Source: Microbispora corallina (GTDB lineage Bacteria > Actinomycetota > Actinomycetes > Streptosporangiales > Streptosporangiaceae). From it: a stretch of DNA of 64,000 bases. The notes under the pieces are model-generated. The model worked only from the letters and a program-made list of their open reading frames with translations, was not told the DNA's origin and did not search any database. Both the position numbers and the translations under genes were made by a program. Location of the stretch: contig NZ_BOOC01000030.1 of NCBI RefSeq assembly GCF_016863035.1, positions 119,585-183,584 of the forward strand. Reading direction: 5' to 3'. Positions 1 to 7,627 of the stretch are shown here, one piece after another; the stretch's first letter is position 1; every line of letters starts with the position of its first letter.

Positions 1-77
1 AGAACGCGGCGGCCATCCGCCTGTACGAGGCGCTCGGGTTCACGCGGTGGGACACCGACGTGATGTACCGCAGGTAG
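1..77 (+). CDS. GNAT N-acetyltransferase, C-terminal end only
   Basis: The open frame from base 3 reads NAAAIRLYEALGFTRWDTDV and ends RR-stop at 75-77. The N-A-A-x-x-LYEALGF pattern is the acetyl-CoA-binding motif B and last strand of GNAT acetyltransferases. Only the last 24 residues lie in the window, so the substrate cannot be inferred. Confidence 0.8.
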   Translation, partial: NAAAIRLYEALGFTRWDTDVMYRR

Positions 78-160
78 TCATGGGCTCGCGACCCGCAGCG
101 ACGCCCGCGACGGCTCCAGCGACGGCGGTCACGTGAGCCACCCGCCGGCGTTCTCCGCGA

Positions 161-481
161 TTACCCCGACTCCAGCTCAAGGGTGCTGACCCGGGAGCGC
201 GCCTCGGCCACCGCCTCGCGGTAGCGCTCATCCCAGTTCGGGTCGTCGTCCGGGATCGCCCTGACCGTCTGCTTGGTCAGCTCCACTGGACCGCGGCGCC
301 CCCGCGCGACCTTCCGTACGACGACCAGGGTCCAGCCGTCCTGCATGACCGTGTCCACCTCCCAGCGGGGAGCGGTCTCGCCCGGCGGAGCGGCGCCGCG
401 CGCTCCGCGCAGGAGGGTCACGAGCAGGTACACCAGCACGGCGACCACGATCAGAGTCGCCGGCAGGGCGAACAGTCGCAT
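161..481 (-). CDS. small membrane-anchored hypothetical protein
   Basis: A 106-residue protein. Residues about 3-25 form one hydrophobic segment (ALPATLIVVAVLVYLLVTLL). A Gly/Ala/Pro hinge follows, then a soluble domain with a WEVDTVMQDGWTLVVVRKV strand pattern and an acidic helix at the end. The start lies only 13 nt after the stop of the SPFH gene on the same strand, so the two are probably co-transcribed and this may be a partner of the SPFH protein. I do not recognise a named family. Confidence 0.65.
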   Translation of the reverse strand: MRLFALPATLIVVAVLVYLLVTLLRGARGAAPPGETAPRWEVDTVMQDGWTLVVVRKVARGRRGPVELTKQTVRAIPDDDPNWDERYREAVAEARSRVSTLELESG

Positions 482-494
482 CGGCTCCGGCTTC

Positions 495-1499
495 CTACTT
501 GGTGGGGAGGGCGACGCCTCCGGTGTTGCCCGGCGCGTAGACGGTTATGCCCTGCGGCAGCGCCTTCAGCTTCTCGATCTCGGCGCACGTCGGGCACTTG
601 TTGTAGCCGTCCTGGCGGGCCTTGTTGGCCTCCGCCTCCGCCCGGGCCTGGGCGACCTTGGCCTGCGCCTCGGTGACCTTCGCGAACGCCGCCTGCGCCT
701 GGTCGACCGCGGCCTGCACCTGGGTGGGCAGCGTGACCCGCGAAAGGTTGAAGTGGATGTTCGTGAGGAAGTCGGCGCCGAGTGTCGACTTGAGGTCTTC
801 GGCCAGGCTGGTGTTCACCGCGTTCTGGATCTTGGCGATGTTGGCGTTGTTGCCCTGCTGCTGCAGCCCGGTCTGCTGAGCGGTGCCGTTCTGCACCAGA
901 GCGCAGGAGGAGACCAGCTCGGCGCAGCGGAAGCTGTTGATCTGGGTGCGCAGGTCGTTCTCGATGACAGGACGGATGATCTGGTCGAGGAAGGCCGACC
1001 AGCCCTCGTCGCCTTCCCAGGGGTAGAAGGTCCCGGCGCCCAGACTGCGGAACTTGCGGGTGCCGAACTTGTCGTCGAACGACTTGAGGGTGGCGTGGTC
1101 GAGATTCAGGCCGAAGTAGAGGGTGCCCTCGATGCCCATGTTGACGCCGTCGCCGCTGGGCACCGTCACCACGTCGACACCCGACCGTTCGCCGCGGTTC
1201 GCGTCGGAGGTGATCGTGTAGAACCGCTGCTGCGCCGGGTAGCGATGAATCTGCGACCACCAGCCGATCCAGGTCACGCTGGAGCCCGGGTCGATCACCT
1301 GCCGGACGCGGTTGTCGTCAAGGGGGCCGCCGTCGCGGACCACCGCCACCTCGCCGCCGCTGGTCCGTTCGAATCCGTTCAGTGCCCCCATGACGGTGGG
1401 GACCGCGGCGACGATGAGCGCGATCAGCACCAGAATGCCGATCGTGCGGAACGAGCGCGGGCCTGCGGCCGTCGTGCCGGGGGTGGTTCGGGTGGGCAT
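495..1499 (-). CDS. SPFH/Band-7 (prohibitin-like) membrane protein
   Basis: A 334-residue protein. A transmembrane segment at about residues 18-38 (TIGILVLIALIVAAVPTV) is followed by an SPFH-like β-rich domain with the GVDVVTVPSGDGVNMGIEGT segment. The Ala/Glu/Lys/Gln-rich coiled coil near residues 265-300 (QAAFAKVTEAQAKVAQARAE) ends in a CPTC pair and a Gly-rich tail. SPFH proteins scaffold membrane microdomains. ATG 1499 is preferred because AGGAG lies about 8 nt upstream; longer readings upstream have no ribosome site and an un-SPFH-like Pro/Arg-rich leader. The 106-residue membrane protein follows in the same operon. Confidence 0.8.
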   Translation of the reverse strand: MPTRTTPGTTAAGPRSFRTIGILVLIALIVAAVPTVMGALNGFERTSGGEVAVVRDGGPLDDNRVRQVIDPGSSVTWIGWWSQIHRYPAQQRFYTITSDANRGERSGVDVVTVPSGDGVNMGIEGTLYFGLNLDHATLKSFDDKFGTRKFRSLGAGTFYPWEGDEGWSAFLDQIIRPVIENDLRTQINSFRCAELVSSCALVQNGTAQQTGLQQQGNNANIAKIQNAVNTSLAEDLKSTLGADFLTNIHFNLSRVTLPTQVQAAVDQAQAAFAKVTEAQAKVAQARAEAEANKARQDGYNKCPTCAEIEKLKALPQGITVYAPGNTGGVALPTK

Positions 1500-1619
1500 C
1501 TCTGTGCTCCTGATGGCGGGTCCCCGCCTACCCGGCGGGGGGCGGAATGCTGGGGGATTCGCGATTCCCGGCAGGAGAACGTAACAGCCGTACCCTCTGG
1601 TTCCCTCGCCGGTGGCCGC

Positions 1620-1649
1620 CCGCGGCCGGACGTGACGATCCGGCCGCGG
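1620..1649. terminator. strong GC hairpin after the PiT gene
   Basis: CCGCGGCCGGA (1620-1630) pairs perfectly with TCCGGCCGCGG (1639-1649) around an 8-nt loop. It lies between the PiT stop and the SPFH gene on the minus strand. There is no T-run, which is usual for actinobacterial terminators. A weaker CCCCC/GGGGG stem sits at 1662-1675. Confidence 0.5.
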
Positions 1650-1686
1650 TTCCCCCACCCGCCCCCATCAGGGGGTCGCCGGTGGG

Positions 1687-2685
1687 CTACCCGAGAACCA
1701 GGTTGAGGAGGAAGTAGGCCGCGGCGGCGACGAGCGCCGCGGCGGGGATCGTGAGGACCCAGGCCGTCACGATGTTGCCGGCGATGCCCCAGCGGACGGC
1801 CGACAGGCGCCGGGTCGCGCCCACGCCCATGATGGCGCTGGTGATCGTGTGGGTCGTCGAGATGGGGGCCCCGAACCCGATCGCGGCCGTGTACAGGACC
1901 GACGCCGCGGCCGCCTCCGCCGCGAAGCCGTGGGGCGGGTCGAGGTGGATGATGCGCCGGCCGAGCGTCCGCATGATCCGCCAGCCTCCGGCGTACGTGC
2001 CGAGGGAGATGGCCAGCGCCGAGGCCGTGATGACCCACTCGGGAATGCCGGCGTCGGGAGAGGCGTAACCGCCGACCACGAGGGCGAGGAAGATCACACC
2101 CATGGTCTTCTGGGCGTCCTGCAGGCCGTGGCCGAGCGCCATGGCGGCGGCCGAGACCGTCTGGGCGTACCGGAATCCCTTGCTCGCCCTGTGCGGGTTC
2201 GACCGGCGGAAGAGCCACAGTATGATGATCATGATGATCGCGCCCAGCAGGAAGCCGATCACGGGCGACAGCACCATCGGGACGACGACCTTCTCGATCA
2301 CCCCACTCCAGTGGACGTGCGCGCTGGCCGCGAGGGCCGAGCCGACCAGGCCGCCGATCAGCGCGTGGCTGCTCGACGACGGCAGGCCGAAGTACCAGGT
2401 GATGAGGTTCCACACGATCGCGCCGACCAGCGCGCCGCCCACGATGATCATCCCGTGCCGCCCGTCCGGGGCGTCGATGATCCCCTTGCCCACGGTCTGG
2501 GCGACCGAGGTGCCGAGGTGGGCGCCGATGAAGTTCATGACGGCCGCCATGAGCAGCGCGACCCTCGGGGTGAGGGCCCGCGTCGAGACCGAGGTCGCGA
2601 TGGCGTTCGCCGCGTCGTGGAAGCCGTTAGTGTAGTCGAACACCAGCGCGATGACGATCACGCCGATGACCAGCGTCAGCTCCAC
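1687..2685 (-). CDS. pit: PiT-family inorganic phosphate transporter
   Basis: A 332-residue polytopic membrane protein of the PF01384 family, which imports metal-phosphate coupled to protons (low affinity). The N-terminal signature FDYTNGFHDAANAIATSVST and the repeated C-terminal counterpart (GAPISTTHTITSAIMG) are the two inverted PiT motifs. The length suits the short actinobacterial PitA/PitH type. The GTG start at 2685 immediately abuts the TAA stop of the DUF47 gene with zero spacing, so translation is coupled and the two proteins should be made together. Confidence 0.95.
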   Translation of the reverse strand: MELTLVIGVIVIALVFDYTNGFHDAANAIATSVSTRALTPRVALLMAAVMNFIGAHLGTSVAQTVGKGIIDAPDGRHGMIIVGGALVGAIVWNLITWYFGLPSSSSHALIGGLVGSALAASAHVHWSGVIEKVVVPMVLSPVIGFLLGAIIMIIILWLFRRSNPHRASKGFRYAQTVSAAAMALGHGLQDAQKTMGVIFLALVVGGYASPDAGIPEWVITASALAISLGTYAGGWRIMRTLGRRIIHLDPPHGFAAEAAAASVLYTAAIGFGAPISTTHTITSAIMGVGATRRLSAVRWGIAGNIVTAWVLTIPAAALVAAAAYFLLNLVLG

Positions 2686-3303
2686 TTAGCTTTCCTTGAC
2701 CGCGATCGTCTCGACCGTGTTCGCGACGTGCTCGAACGCGTCGGCCGCAAGCTCCAGCTGCTCGATGACCTCGCGCATCTTCATCACGGTCAGCGCGTCG
2801 TACTCCCCGCTGAACAGCTTGGCGAGCAGGCGCCGGTAGATCTGGTCGGCCTGGTTCTCCAGGCGGTTGATCTCGATCCAGTACTCGTTCAGGTGCTGCA
2901 TCGAGCGCAGGCGCGGCATCGCGTCGGCCGTCAGCTCGGCGGCCCGCTCGAGCACCTCCACCTGGCGCACGACCTCCTTGGGCAGGTGGTCGATCTGGTA
3001 GAGCACGATGAGGTCGGCGGCGGCCTCCATGAAGTCCATCACGTCGTCGAGGTTCGAGGCGAGGCGGTAGATGTCCTCGCGGTCGAAGGGCGTGATGAAG
3101 CTCTCGTTGAGGCGATTCATGATCGCGTGAGTGCGCTCGTCACCCGCGTGTTCGCAGGCGCGCATCTTCTCGGCCAGAGCATCCCGGTCCGAACCGTCGC
3201 TGATGATCTCGACCAGCAGACGTGATGCGGTGACGAGGTTGTTCGCCGAGTCGGCGAACAAGTCGTAGTAGCTGTCCTCACGGGGCGTGAGACGCAGGCG
3301 CAC
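2686..3303 (-). CDS. DUF47 (PhoU-like) Pit accessory protein
   Basis: A 205-residue all-helical protein of the PF01865/DUF47 family, whose genes normally sit directly before pit and are thought to modulate the transporter. The start VRLRLTPREDSYYDLFADSA is typical; GTG 3303 is chosen because GGAGAG lies 7 nt upstream, whereas the longer frame to 3375 has no ribosome site. Metal-coordinating acidic residues recur in the E(H)AGDERTHAI and NQADQIYRR stretches. It ends exactly where pit begins. Confidence 0.93.
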   Translation of the reverse strand: MRLRLTPREDSYYDLFADSANNLVTASRLLVEIISDGSDRDALAEKMRACEHAGDERTHAIMNRLNESFITPFDREDIYRLASNLDDVMDFMEAAADLIVLYQIDHLPKEVVRQVEVLERAAELTADAMPRLRSMQHLNEYWIEINRLENQADQIYRRLLAKLFSGEYDALTVMKMREVIEQLELAADAFEHVANTVETIAVKES

Positions 3304-3443
3304 GTCGTCTCTCCAGATGTGCGGGGATGGTCCGCAGAGAAGAGTACGGGTTACCAGTGGAAATGCGAAGTTCACACCTCACACGCCCGCTTGTAACCTT
3401 CTCTTCCCCTTCTCGTTGCCCAGATCGTCTGGACTGACACTTT

Positions 3444-4019
3444 TCAGATCTTGGTGCGGTGGAAGTTCAGGAACGACCGGCTCGGCGTCGGCCCCCGCTG
3501 CCCCTGGTAGCGGGACCCGTACTTCTCCGAGCCGTACGGGAACTCGGCCGGGGAGCTCAGCCGGAACATGCACAGCTGGCCGATCTTCATGCCCGGCCAC
3601 AGTTTGATCGGCAGCGTGGCGACATTGGACAGTTCCAGGGTGACATGCCCCTCGAAGCCCGGGTCGATGAACCCCGCCGTGGAGTGCGTGAGCAGGCCCA
3701 GCCTCCCCAGGCTCGACTTGCCCTCCAGCCGCGAGGCGATGTCGTCCGGCAGGCTGATCACCTCGTACGTGCTCGCCAGCACGAACTCCCCCGGGTGCAG
3801 GATGAACGGCTCGTCCCCGTCCGGCTCCACCTGGCGCGTCAGGTCGGGCTGCTCCATCGCCGGGTCGATGTGCGGGTAACGGTGGTTCTCGAAGACCCGG
3901 AAGTAGCGGTCCAGCCGGACGTCGACGCTGGACGGCTGGATCATCACCGGATCGTACGGGTCGAGCTTCACCCGGCCCGACTCGATCTCGGCGCGGAGGT
4001 CGCGATCGGAAAGCAGCAC
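3444..4019 (-). CDS. dcd: dCTP deaminase
   Basis: A 191-residue enzyme making dUTP (or, in the actinobacterial bifunctional type, dUMP) from dCTP. The signatures are [20 protein letters not shown] near the N-terminus, [20 protein letters not shown] with the catalytic arginine/serine region, [16 protein letters not shown], and the C-terminal [11 protein letters not shown] nucleotide-closing tail. GTG 4019 gives the canonical [13 protein letters not shown] start and the usual length. No Shine-Dalgarno sequence is visible, so the mRNA may be leaderless. Core gene, transcribed away from the neighbouring tRNA. Confidence 0.96.
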   Translation of the reverse strand: MLLSDRDLRAEIESGRVKLDPYDPVMIQPSSVDVRLDRYFRVFENHRYPHIDPAMEQPDLTRQVEPDGDEPFILHPGEFVLASTYEVISLPDDIASRLEGKSSLGRLGLLTHSTAGFIDPGFEGHVTLELSNVATLPIKLWPGMKIGQLCMFRLSSPAEFPYGSEKYGSRYQGQRGPTPSRSFLNFHRTKI

Positions 4020-4147
4020 GGGTGCAAGGCTAACCGCCCCCGACCGGCGCATGTCCGGGCGGAGTGGGAGGAGGTTGCGCCGGGGACTGCAGGAGTGCGG
4101 TGAGAATCCGCTACAGTAGGGACGCGACGAGCTTCCGGGCGCGTCAC

Positions 4148-4221
4148 GCGGGTGTAGTTCAATGGCAGAACATCAGCTTCCCAAGCTGACAGCGCGGGTT
4201 CGATTCCCGTCACCCGCTCCA
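4148..4221 (+). tRNA. tRNA-Gly (anticodon CCC)
   Basis: A complete cloverleaf: acceptor GCGGGTG/CACCCGC, D arm GTTC/GAAC, anticodon arm TCAGC-TTCCCAA-GCTGA with CCC at positions 34-36, T arm GCGGG-TTCGATT-CCCGT, discriminator T and an encoded CCA (4219-4221). The body is 71 nt, as expected for tRNA-Gly. The 3' half doubles as the attachment site of the integrated elements that follow. A TACAGT-like -10 element lies at 4112-4117. Confidence 0.97.
4181..4218 (+). repeat. att core copy 1 (3' half of tRNA-Gly)
   Basis: These 38 bases, from the anticodon stem to the discriminator base, recur without change at 10835-10872. They begin CCAAGCTGACAGCGC and end CACCCGCT. Identity to a tRNA 3' half and an adjacent integrase remnant are the standard marks of an integration site. 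Confidence 0.85.
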
Positions 4222-4226
4222 CACGC

Positions 4227-4265
4227 CAAGGCCCAGGTCAGGGACACGATGCCCACCCGGGCCTT
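4227..4265 (+). terminator. tRNA downstream hairpin, copy 1
   Basis: CAAGGCCCAGGT (4227-4238) pairs with ACCCGGGCCTTG (4254-4265), with one bulged position, followed by ATTGTTT. It is probably the tRNA terminator. The same hairpin family follows each later copy of the tRNA end (10882, 25709, 30577). Confidence 0.6.
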
Positions 4266-4301
4266 GATTGTTTCCAGGGCCTTATCGATCTCCCGTGCCC
4301 G

Positions 4302-4395
4302 CTACGTGCCCGATCCCTCTGGATCTTCCTTGGTCAGGGCTTCCTCAGCGAGCTTCCCCAGGGCGTCGGCGATGGCCCGGTCGCGCTCCATAGCG
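4302..4395 (-). pseudogene. tyrosine integrase remnant A (C-terminal tail)
   Basis: The minus strand reads ERDRAIADALGKLAEEAL, then a Lys/Glu/Asp-rich tail and a TAG stop at 4302-4304. This matches the helix that follows the catalytic YQHAT motif in actinobacterial phage/ICE tyrosine recombinases. Nothing upstream of about 4395 continues the integrase; the frame runs into the plus-strand regulator remnant. It faces the att core, as integrase genes normally do. Confidence 0.6.
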
Positions 4396-4399
4396 GTGT

Positions 4400-5112
4400 T
4401 ACGCCGAGTTCTGTGGGTGGCTCTATCACGACGCCGGCGACTTCCGTTCCGCGCAGTACTGGATGGACCGCGCGCTCGAATGGTCCTACGCCACTGGCCA
4501 TCCCGAAACCACGACATACGTCCTGGCAAGAAAGAGCCAGCTTGCCGGGGACATGCGGGATGCAATGCAGGCTGTCGATCTCGCCGAAGTAGCCCTCACA
4601 CAAGCACGGCCCAACAGCCGCCTTGGCGCGATCGCCGCGACCTATGCCGCCTACGGACATGCGCTTTCCGGTGATGCCACGGCATCACAGCGCACCTTCG
4701 ACGAGGCGCACGAGAAGCTCACCCACCTCGACGAGGACCCGACATCCCCTTGGGTCGCATGGATGGACCGTCCTACATCGAGGTGCACCGAGCCCGGGGT
4801 CTCGCCGCTCTCGGCGACCACGAGGCAGCAGCCACAGGCTTCCGCACCGCGATCACCGCACTTCCGCCCGGATACCACCGAGACCGAGGTGTGTACCTGG
4901 CGCGTGAGTCGACTGCCTACGCTGGAGCGAGCGAGCCCGAGCAGGCCGCGACGGTCGGCGCGGAGGCCCTCAGCATCGCGGCGGCCACCGGCTCAGCACG
5001 GATCATGACCGAGCTGACGCGCCTGGACACGCAACTTGAGCGCTGGCAGAAGGTGCCGGCAGTGGCCGAGTTCCGCCAGACCTTCGACAGCCTCGTTGCA
5101 CACCAGGCTTAG
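4400..5112 (+). pseudogene. broken TPR-type XRE regulator (5'-truncated, frameshifted)
   Basis: Frame 2 from about 4400 reads YAEFCGWLYHDAGDFRSAQY and continues as helical-hairpin repeats to about 4765. The same protein then continues in frame 1 (GPSYIEVHRARGLAALGDHE) to the stop at 5112. The pattern is the TPR half of large actinobacterial helix-turn-helix regulators. The N-terminal DNA-binding domain is missing, cut off at the junction with integrase remnant A, and a frameshift splits the rest near WVAWMD. The split-RibD genes start 33 nt downstream, so this was probably their linked regulator. Confidence 0.65.
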
Positions 5113-5144
5113 ACTCGCCCAGGCCGGTACGAGAGAATCACGCT

Positions 5145-5837
5145 ATGCCGCGCCCCTACGTGCTCTTGGGCTGCGCCATGTCCGTCGATGGCTACATCGA
5201 CGACACCACCCCCGAACGGCTCTTGCTCTCCAACGCCGCCGACTTCGACCGGGTAGACGAAGTTCGAGCCAACACCGACGCGATCCTCATCGGCGCAACC
5301 ACCATGCGCCGTGACAACCCGCGCCTACTGGTCAACTCGGAGGAACGACGCGCCCAGCGAGTCGCACGAGGGCTTCCGGCCTACCCCCTCAAGGTGACGA
5401 TCACTGCTAGCGGTGACCTCAGCCGAGACCTCAAGTTCTGGCATCACGGCGGGGAAAAGGTCGTCTACTGCCCCGACACAGTGACGACCAAGGTCCGCGA
5501 AACGCTCAACGGTCTCGCGGACGTGGTAAGCACCGGCCCCACGGTTGACCATGGCGCCATGCTCGACGACCTCGGAGGACGAGGTATCCGGCATCTCATG
5601 GTCGAGGGTGGCGGGACGATCCACACTCAGTTCCTCACCCAGGGCCTGGCCGACGAGATACACCTAGCCATCGCGCCCATCTTCGTCGGAGACTCGGCAG
5701 CTCCAAGGTTCGTCAACGCTGGACAGTTCCCCGGAGGCTCCGCTCATAGGATGAAGGTTGCCGAGGTCCGCTCCATCGGCGACATCGTTCTGATCCGGTA
5801 CCTGCCGAAGGAAACATCCGGGGACTCCACCTCATGA
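5145..5837 (+). CDS. RibD C-terminal (reductase) domain protein
   Basis: A 230-residue stand-alone reductase of the RibD_C/dihydrofolate-reductase-like fold. Landmarks are the N-terminal SVDGYIDD strand, RANTDAILIGATTMRRDNPR (NADPH and substrate loop), the HLMVEGGGTIHTQFL nucleotide-binding loop, and the DEIHLAIAPIFVGDS strand. In RibD this domain reduces the ribosyl group of the deaminated pyrimidine. Start ATG has GAGAG upstream. It overlaps the deaminase gene by 4 nt (ATGA), so the pair forms a split RibD with the domain order reversed relative to the usual fusion. GC is visibly below that of the flanking core. Confidence 0.85.
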   Translation: MPRPYVLLGCAMSVDGYIDDTTPERLLLSNAADFDRVDEVRANTDAILIGATTMRRDNPRLLVNSEERRAQRVARGLPAYPLKVTITASGDLSRDLKFWHHGGEKVVYCPDTVTTKVRETLNGLADVVSTGPTVDHGAMLDDLGGRGIRHLMVEGGGTIHTQFLTQGLADEIHLAIAPIFVGDSAAPRFVNAGQFPGGSAHRMKVAEVRSIGDIVLIRYLPKETSGDSTS

Positions 5838-6298
5838 GCGTCATCACTCCGACCGATCGTCAGTGGCTCATGACTGCCATCGAGCTAGCTCGGAAGTGCC
5901 CGCCATCGACAACGGCGTTTTCCGTAGGGGCCGTAATCGTGGACGCCGAGGGTAACGAGATCTCTCGCGGATACTCCCGCGAAACAGACCCTCGCGTACA
6001 CGCTGAAGAGGCAGCTCTCGCCAAGCTCGGGACGATCGACAAAACCCGCCTCAAGGGTTCGACGATCTACAGCACCTTGGAGCCCTGCTCGGAACGACGA
6101 TCGCGACCGCGCACATGCACCCAGCTCATCATCGAAGCCGGGATTCCCCGCGTGGTCATCGCTTGGCGTGAGCCCAGCCTGTTTGTTGCTGACTGTCAGG
6201 GTGTGGAACTCCTCGCAAACCACGGTATTGAAGTGCTCGAAGTGCCGGATCTTGCCGCTTTGGCCAGCGCAGTGGGCATGCCCACCGGTCACACATGA
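5834..6298 (+). CDS. RibD-like cytidine/deoxycytidylate-family deaminase
   Basis: A 154-residue zinc deaminase. HAEEAALAKL carries the zinc-binding His and catalytic Glu. TLEPCSERRSRPRTCTQLII supplies the two zinc Cys in the spaced P-C-x8-C form typical of RibD deaminases rather than the PCxxC of CDA. It should deaminate a pyrimidine ring, with the upstream reductase as partner; the true substrate is unknown. It could supply riboflavin precursors or act on a specialised metabolite; a mobile-element setting argues against the housekeeping role. Confidence 0.85.
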   Translation: MSVITPTDRQWLMTAIELARKCPPSTTAFSVGAVIVDAEGNEISRGYSRETDPRVHAEEAALAKLGTIDKTRLKGSTIYSTLEPCSERRSRPRTCTQLIIEAGIPRVVIAWREPSLFVADCQGVELLANHGIEVLEVPDLAALASAVGMPTGHT

Positions 6299-6331
6299 AC
6301 TACAGATTCTCGCTGTCACTAAGGTGCAGGC

Positions 6332-6862
6332 GTGACGGACGCAGAGAAGACGAGACGACCAGTCGGGAAGCCAAACGAGTTGCGCGACGTCTATGAGTTC
6401 CTGGAGGAGGTACGGCTCCGGCCGGGCATGTGGGCCCGCGGCAGTTCCCTACAGCATCTGGACTCCATGCTGATCGGCTACAGAGTCGCTTCGGAAATCC
6501 ACGGTATTGGTGAGCCGTTCGACTTCTTCAACGGTGGCCCGTTCGCCGAGTGGCTCTGGAAACGGCTGGGCATGTCATATGGCAGCACGTTGGGCTGGGC
6601 TGTTGAGATCGAGCGAGCGGCGGAGAAGTCCGGTACGCCGCCAATGGAGATGTTCTTCGCCCTCCTCGATGAATTAATTCCGCGCCGAACACAGTTGACC
6701 CCGAGCCTCTGTGTCGGACCCCAGTTGATGCTTGACGCTTCGGCTCCGCCTGAAGCCTTACATGATCATGACATGGCTACCGATTCAAACTCTGCGGGGA
6801 CTGGCCATCGTGTCGCTCGTGGGCACTTTCGCTCAGGCCATGAAGAGCGCGTCGACATGTAG
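6332..6862 (+). CDS. uncharacterised cargo protein
   Basis: A 176-residue soluble protein with no signal peptide. The conserved-looking core runs from VYEFLEEVRLRPGMWARGSS through HGIGEPFDFFNGGPFAEWLW to FFALLDELIPRR at about residue 130. After that the composition changes to a His/Ser/Gly-rich tail that looks non-native, so an early frameshift or a recombined 3' end is possible. GTG 6332 is preceded by AAGGTG. I recall similar FAEWLWxRLGM proteins in actinomycetes only as hypothetical proteins. It sits between the split RibD pair and another orphan. Confidence 0.6.
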   Translation: MTDAEKTRRPVGKPNELRDVYEFLEEVRLRPGMWARGSSLQHLDSMLIGYRVASEIHGIGEPFDFFNGGPFAEWLWKRLGMSYGSTLGWAVEIERAAEKSGTPPMEMFFALLDELIPRRTQLTPSLCVGPQLMLDASAPPEALHDHDMATDSNSAGTGHRVARGHFRSGHEERVDM

Positions 6863-6880
6863 ATCGCTACGCTGCTGTGT

Positions 6881-7570
6881 GTGAGCTACGACCTGTACTT
6901 CTGGCCGTCCGGGGCGACGAAGAACCCTCGCCGGCTGGCTGATCGGCTCGCGGACGAGAAGGCTGACGGTCTTGAGCCGGATGAACGGGTCCTGGCTTTC
7001 CGTGCCGAACTGCTACGCCGCTGGCCGGACCTCGCCGACAAGATCACTCCTTGGCATCACGATCTGGGTTGGCGGCAGCCATGGGGACGCACTGACCTCG
7101 CCGATCGGTTCGTCGAGGTGACCCTGTCTTACGGTTGGGCAGGCACACGCGCGCTCCCTGTACTGGCCGGCGCTTATGGGCTCGACACCTACGATCCGCA
7201 GTCGAAACAGCTGGTTCCGCCCAGGTCGCAGCCACACGATGCCGTAGGGCCGTACGGGGACGGTCCTGACGAAGTGTCACGAGTCGACGGATGGGTGGCC
7301 GAAGAACATGTCGTGCAGCTGCTTCGGCAGATCAGCGTCTACATCGGCTATAGGTATGACGATCTCGACGAGGCGGCACTGACCGGCGCGCTGGATGACA
7401 CCAACGACGAGGATGTTGACGGCTGGTTCGAGTATCCGCTGGCAGGCACGCCGGCGCTTGTAATCCGCCTGGCACAGTCACCGGGTAGCGGGGTGGTCAG
7501 CGTCCGCGCCGAAGGCGCAATGGATCTGGTCTTGGCCACACGAATTGAAACGCTGCTGGACCTGCTGTAG
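6881..7570 (+). CDS. uncharacterised MSYDLYFW-type protein
   Basis: A 229-residue acidic, soluble protein starting MSYDLYFWPSG and ending in an LVLATRIETLLDLL helix. There is no signal peptide or membrane segment. The acidic character and the YDL-x-FW opening resemble the loosely defined group of actinobacterial immunity-like or contact-dependent orphans, but this is inference. GTG 6881 starts 19 nt after the preceding stop; no Shine-Dalgarno sequence is evident. An IS256-family element was inserted about 60 bp after the stop. Confidence 0.65.
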   Translation: MSYDLYFWPSGATKNPRRLADRLADEKADGLEPDERVLAFRAELLRRWPDLADKITPWHHDLGWRQPWGRTDLADRFVEVTLSYGWAGTRALPVLAGAYGLDTYDPQSKQLVPPRSQPHDAVGPYGDGPDEVSRVDGWVAEEHVVQLLRQISVYIGYRYDDLDEAALTGALDDTNDEDVDGWFEYPLAGTPALVIRLAQSPGSGVVSVRAEGAMDLVLATRIETLLDLL

Positions 7571-7627
7571 CGACTCGCCGAGCAGCAAGACGTGCGCATC
7601 CGGATGATCTGGGTGGCGTCCCCTCGC

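Noticed and set aside
3360..3400. Possible PHO box (GTTCAC repeats) before the DUF47/pit genes
   Set aside because: Only one GTTCACA-like half is good; the spacing and second half do not match the consensus.
3968..4222. Minus-strand ORF reading [18 protein letters not shown]
   Set aside because: This is the antisense of the tRNA-Gly gene plus flank, a well-known spurious peptide.
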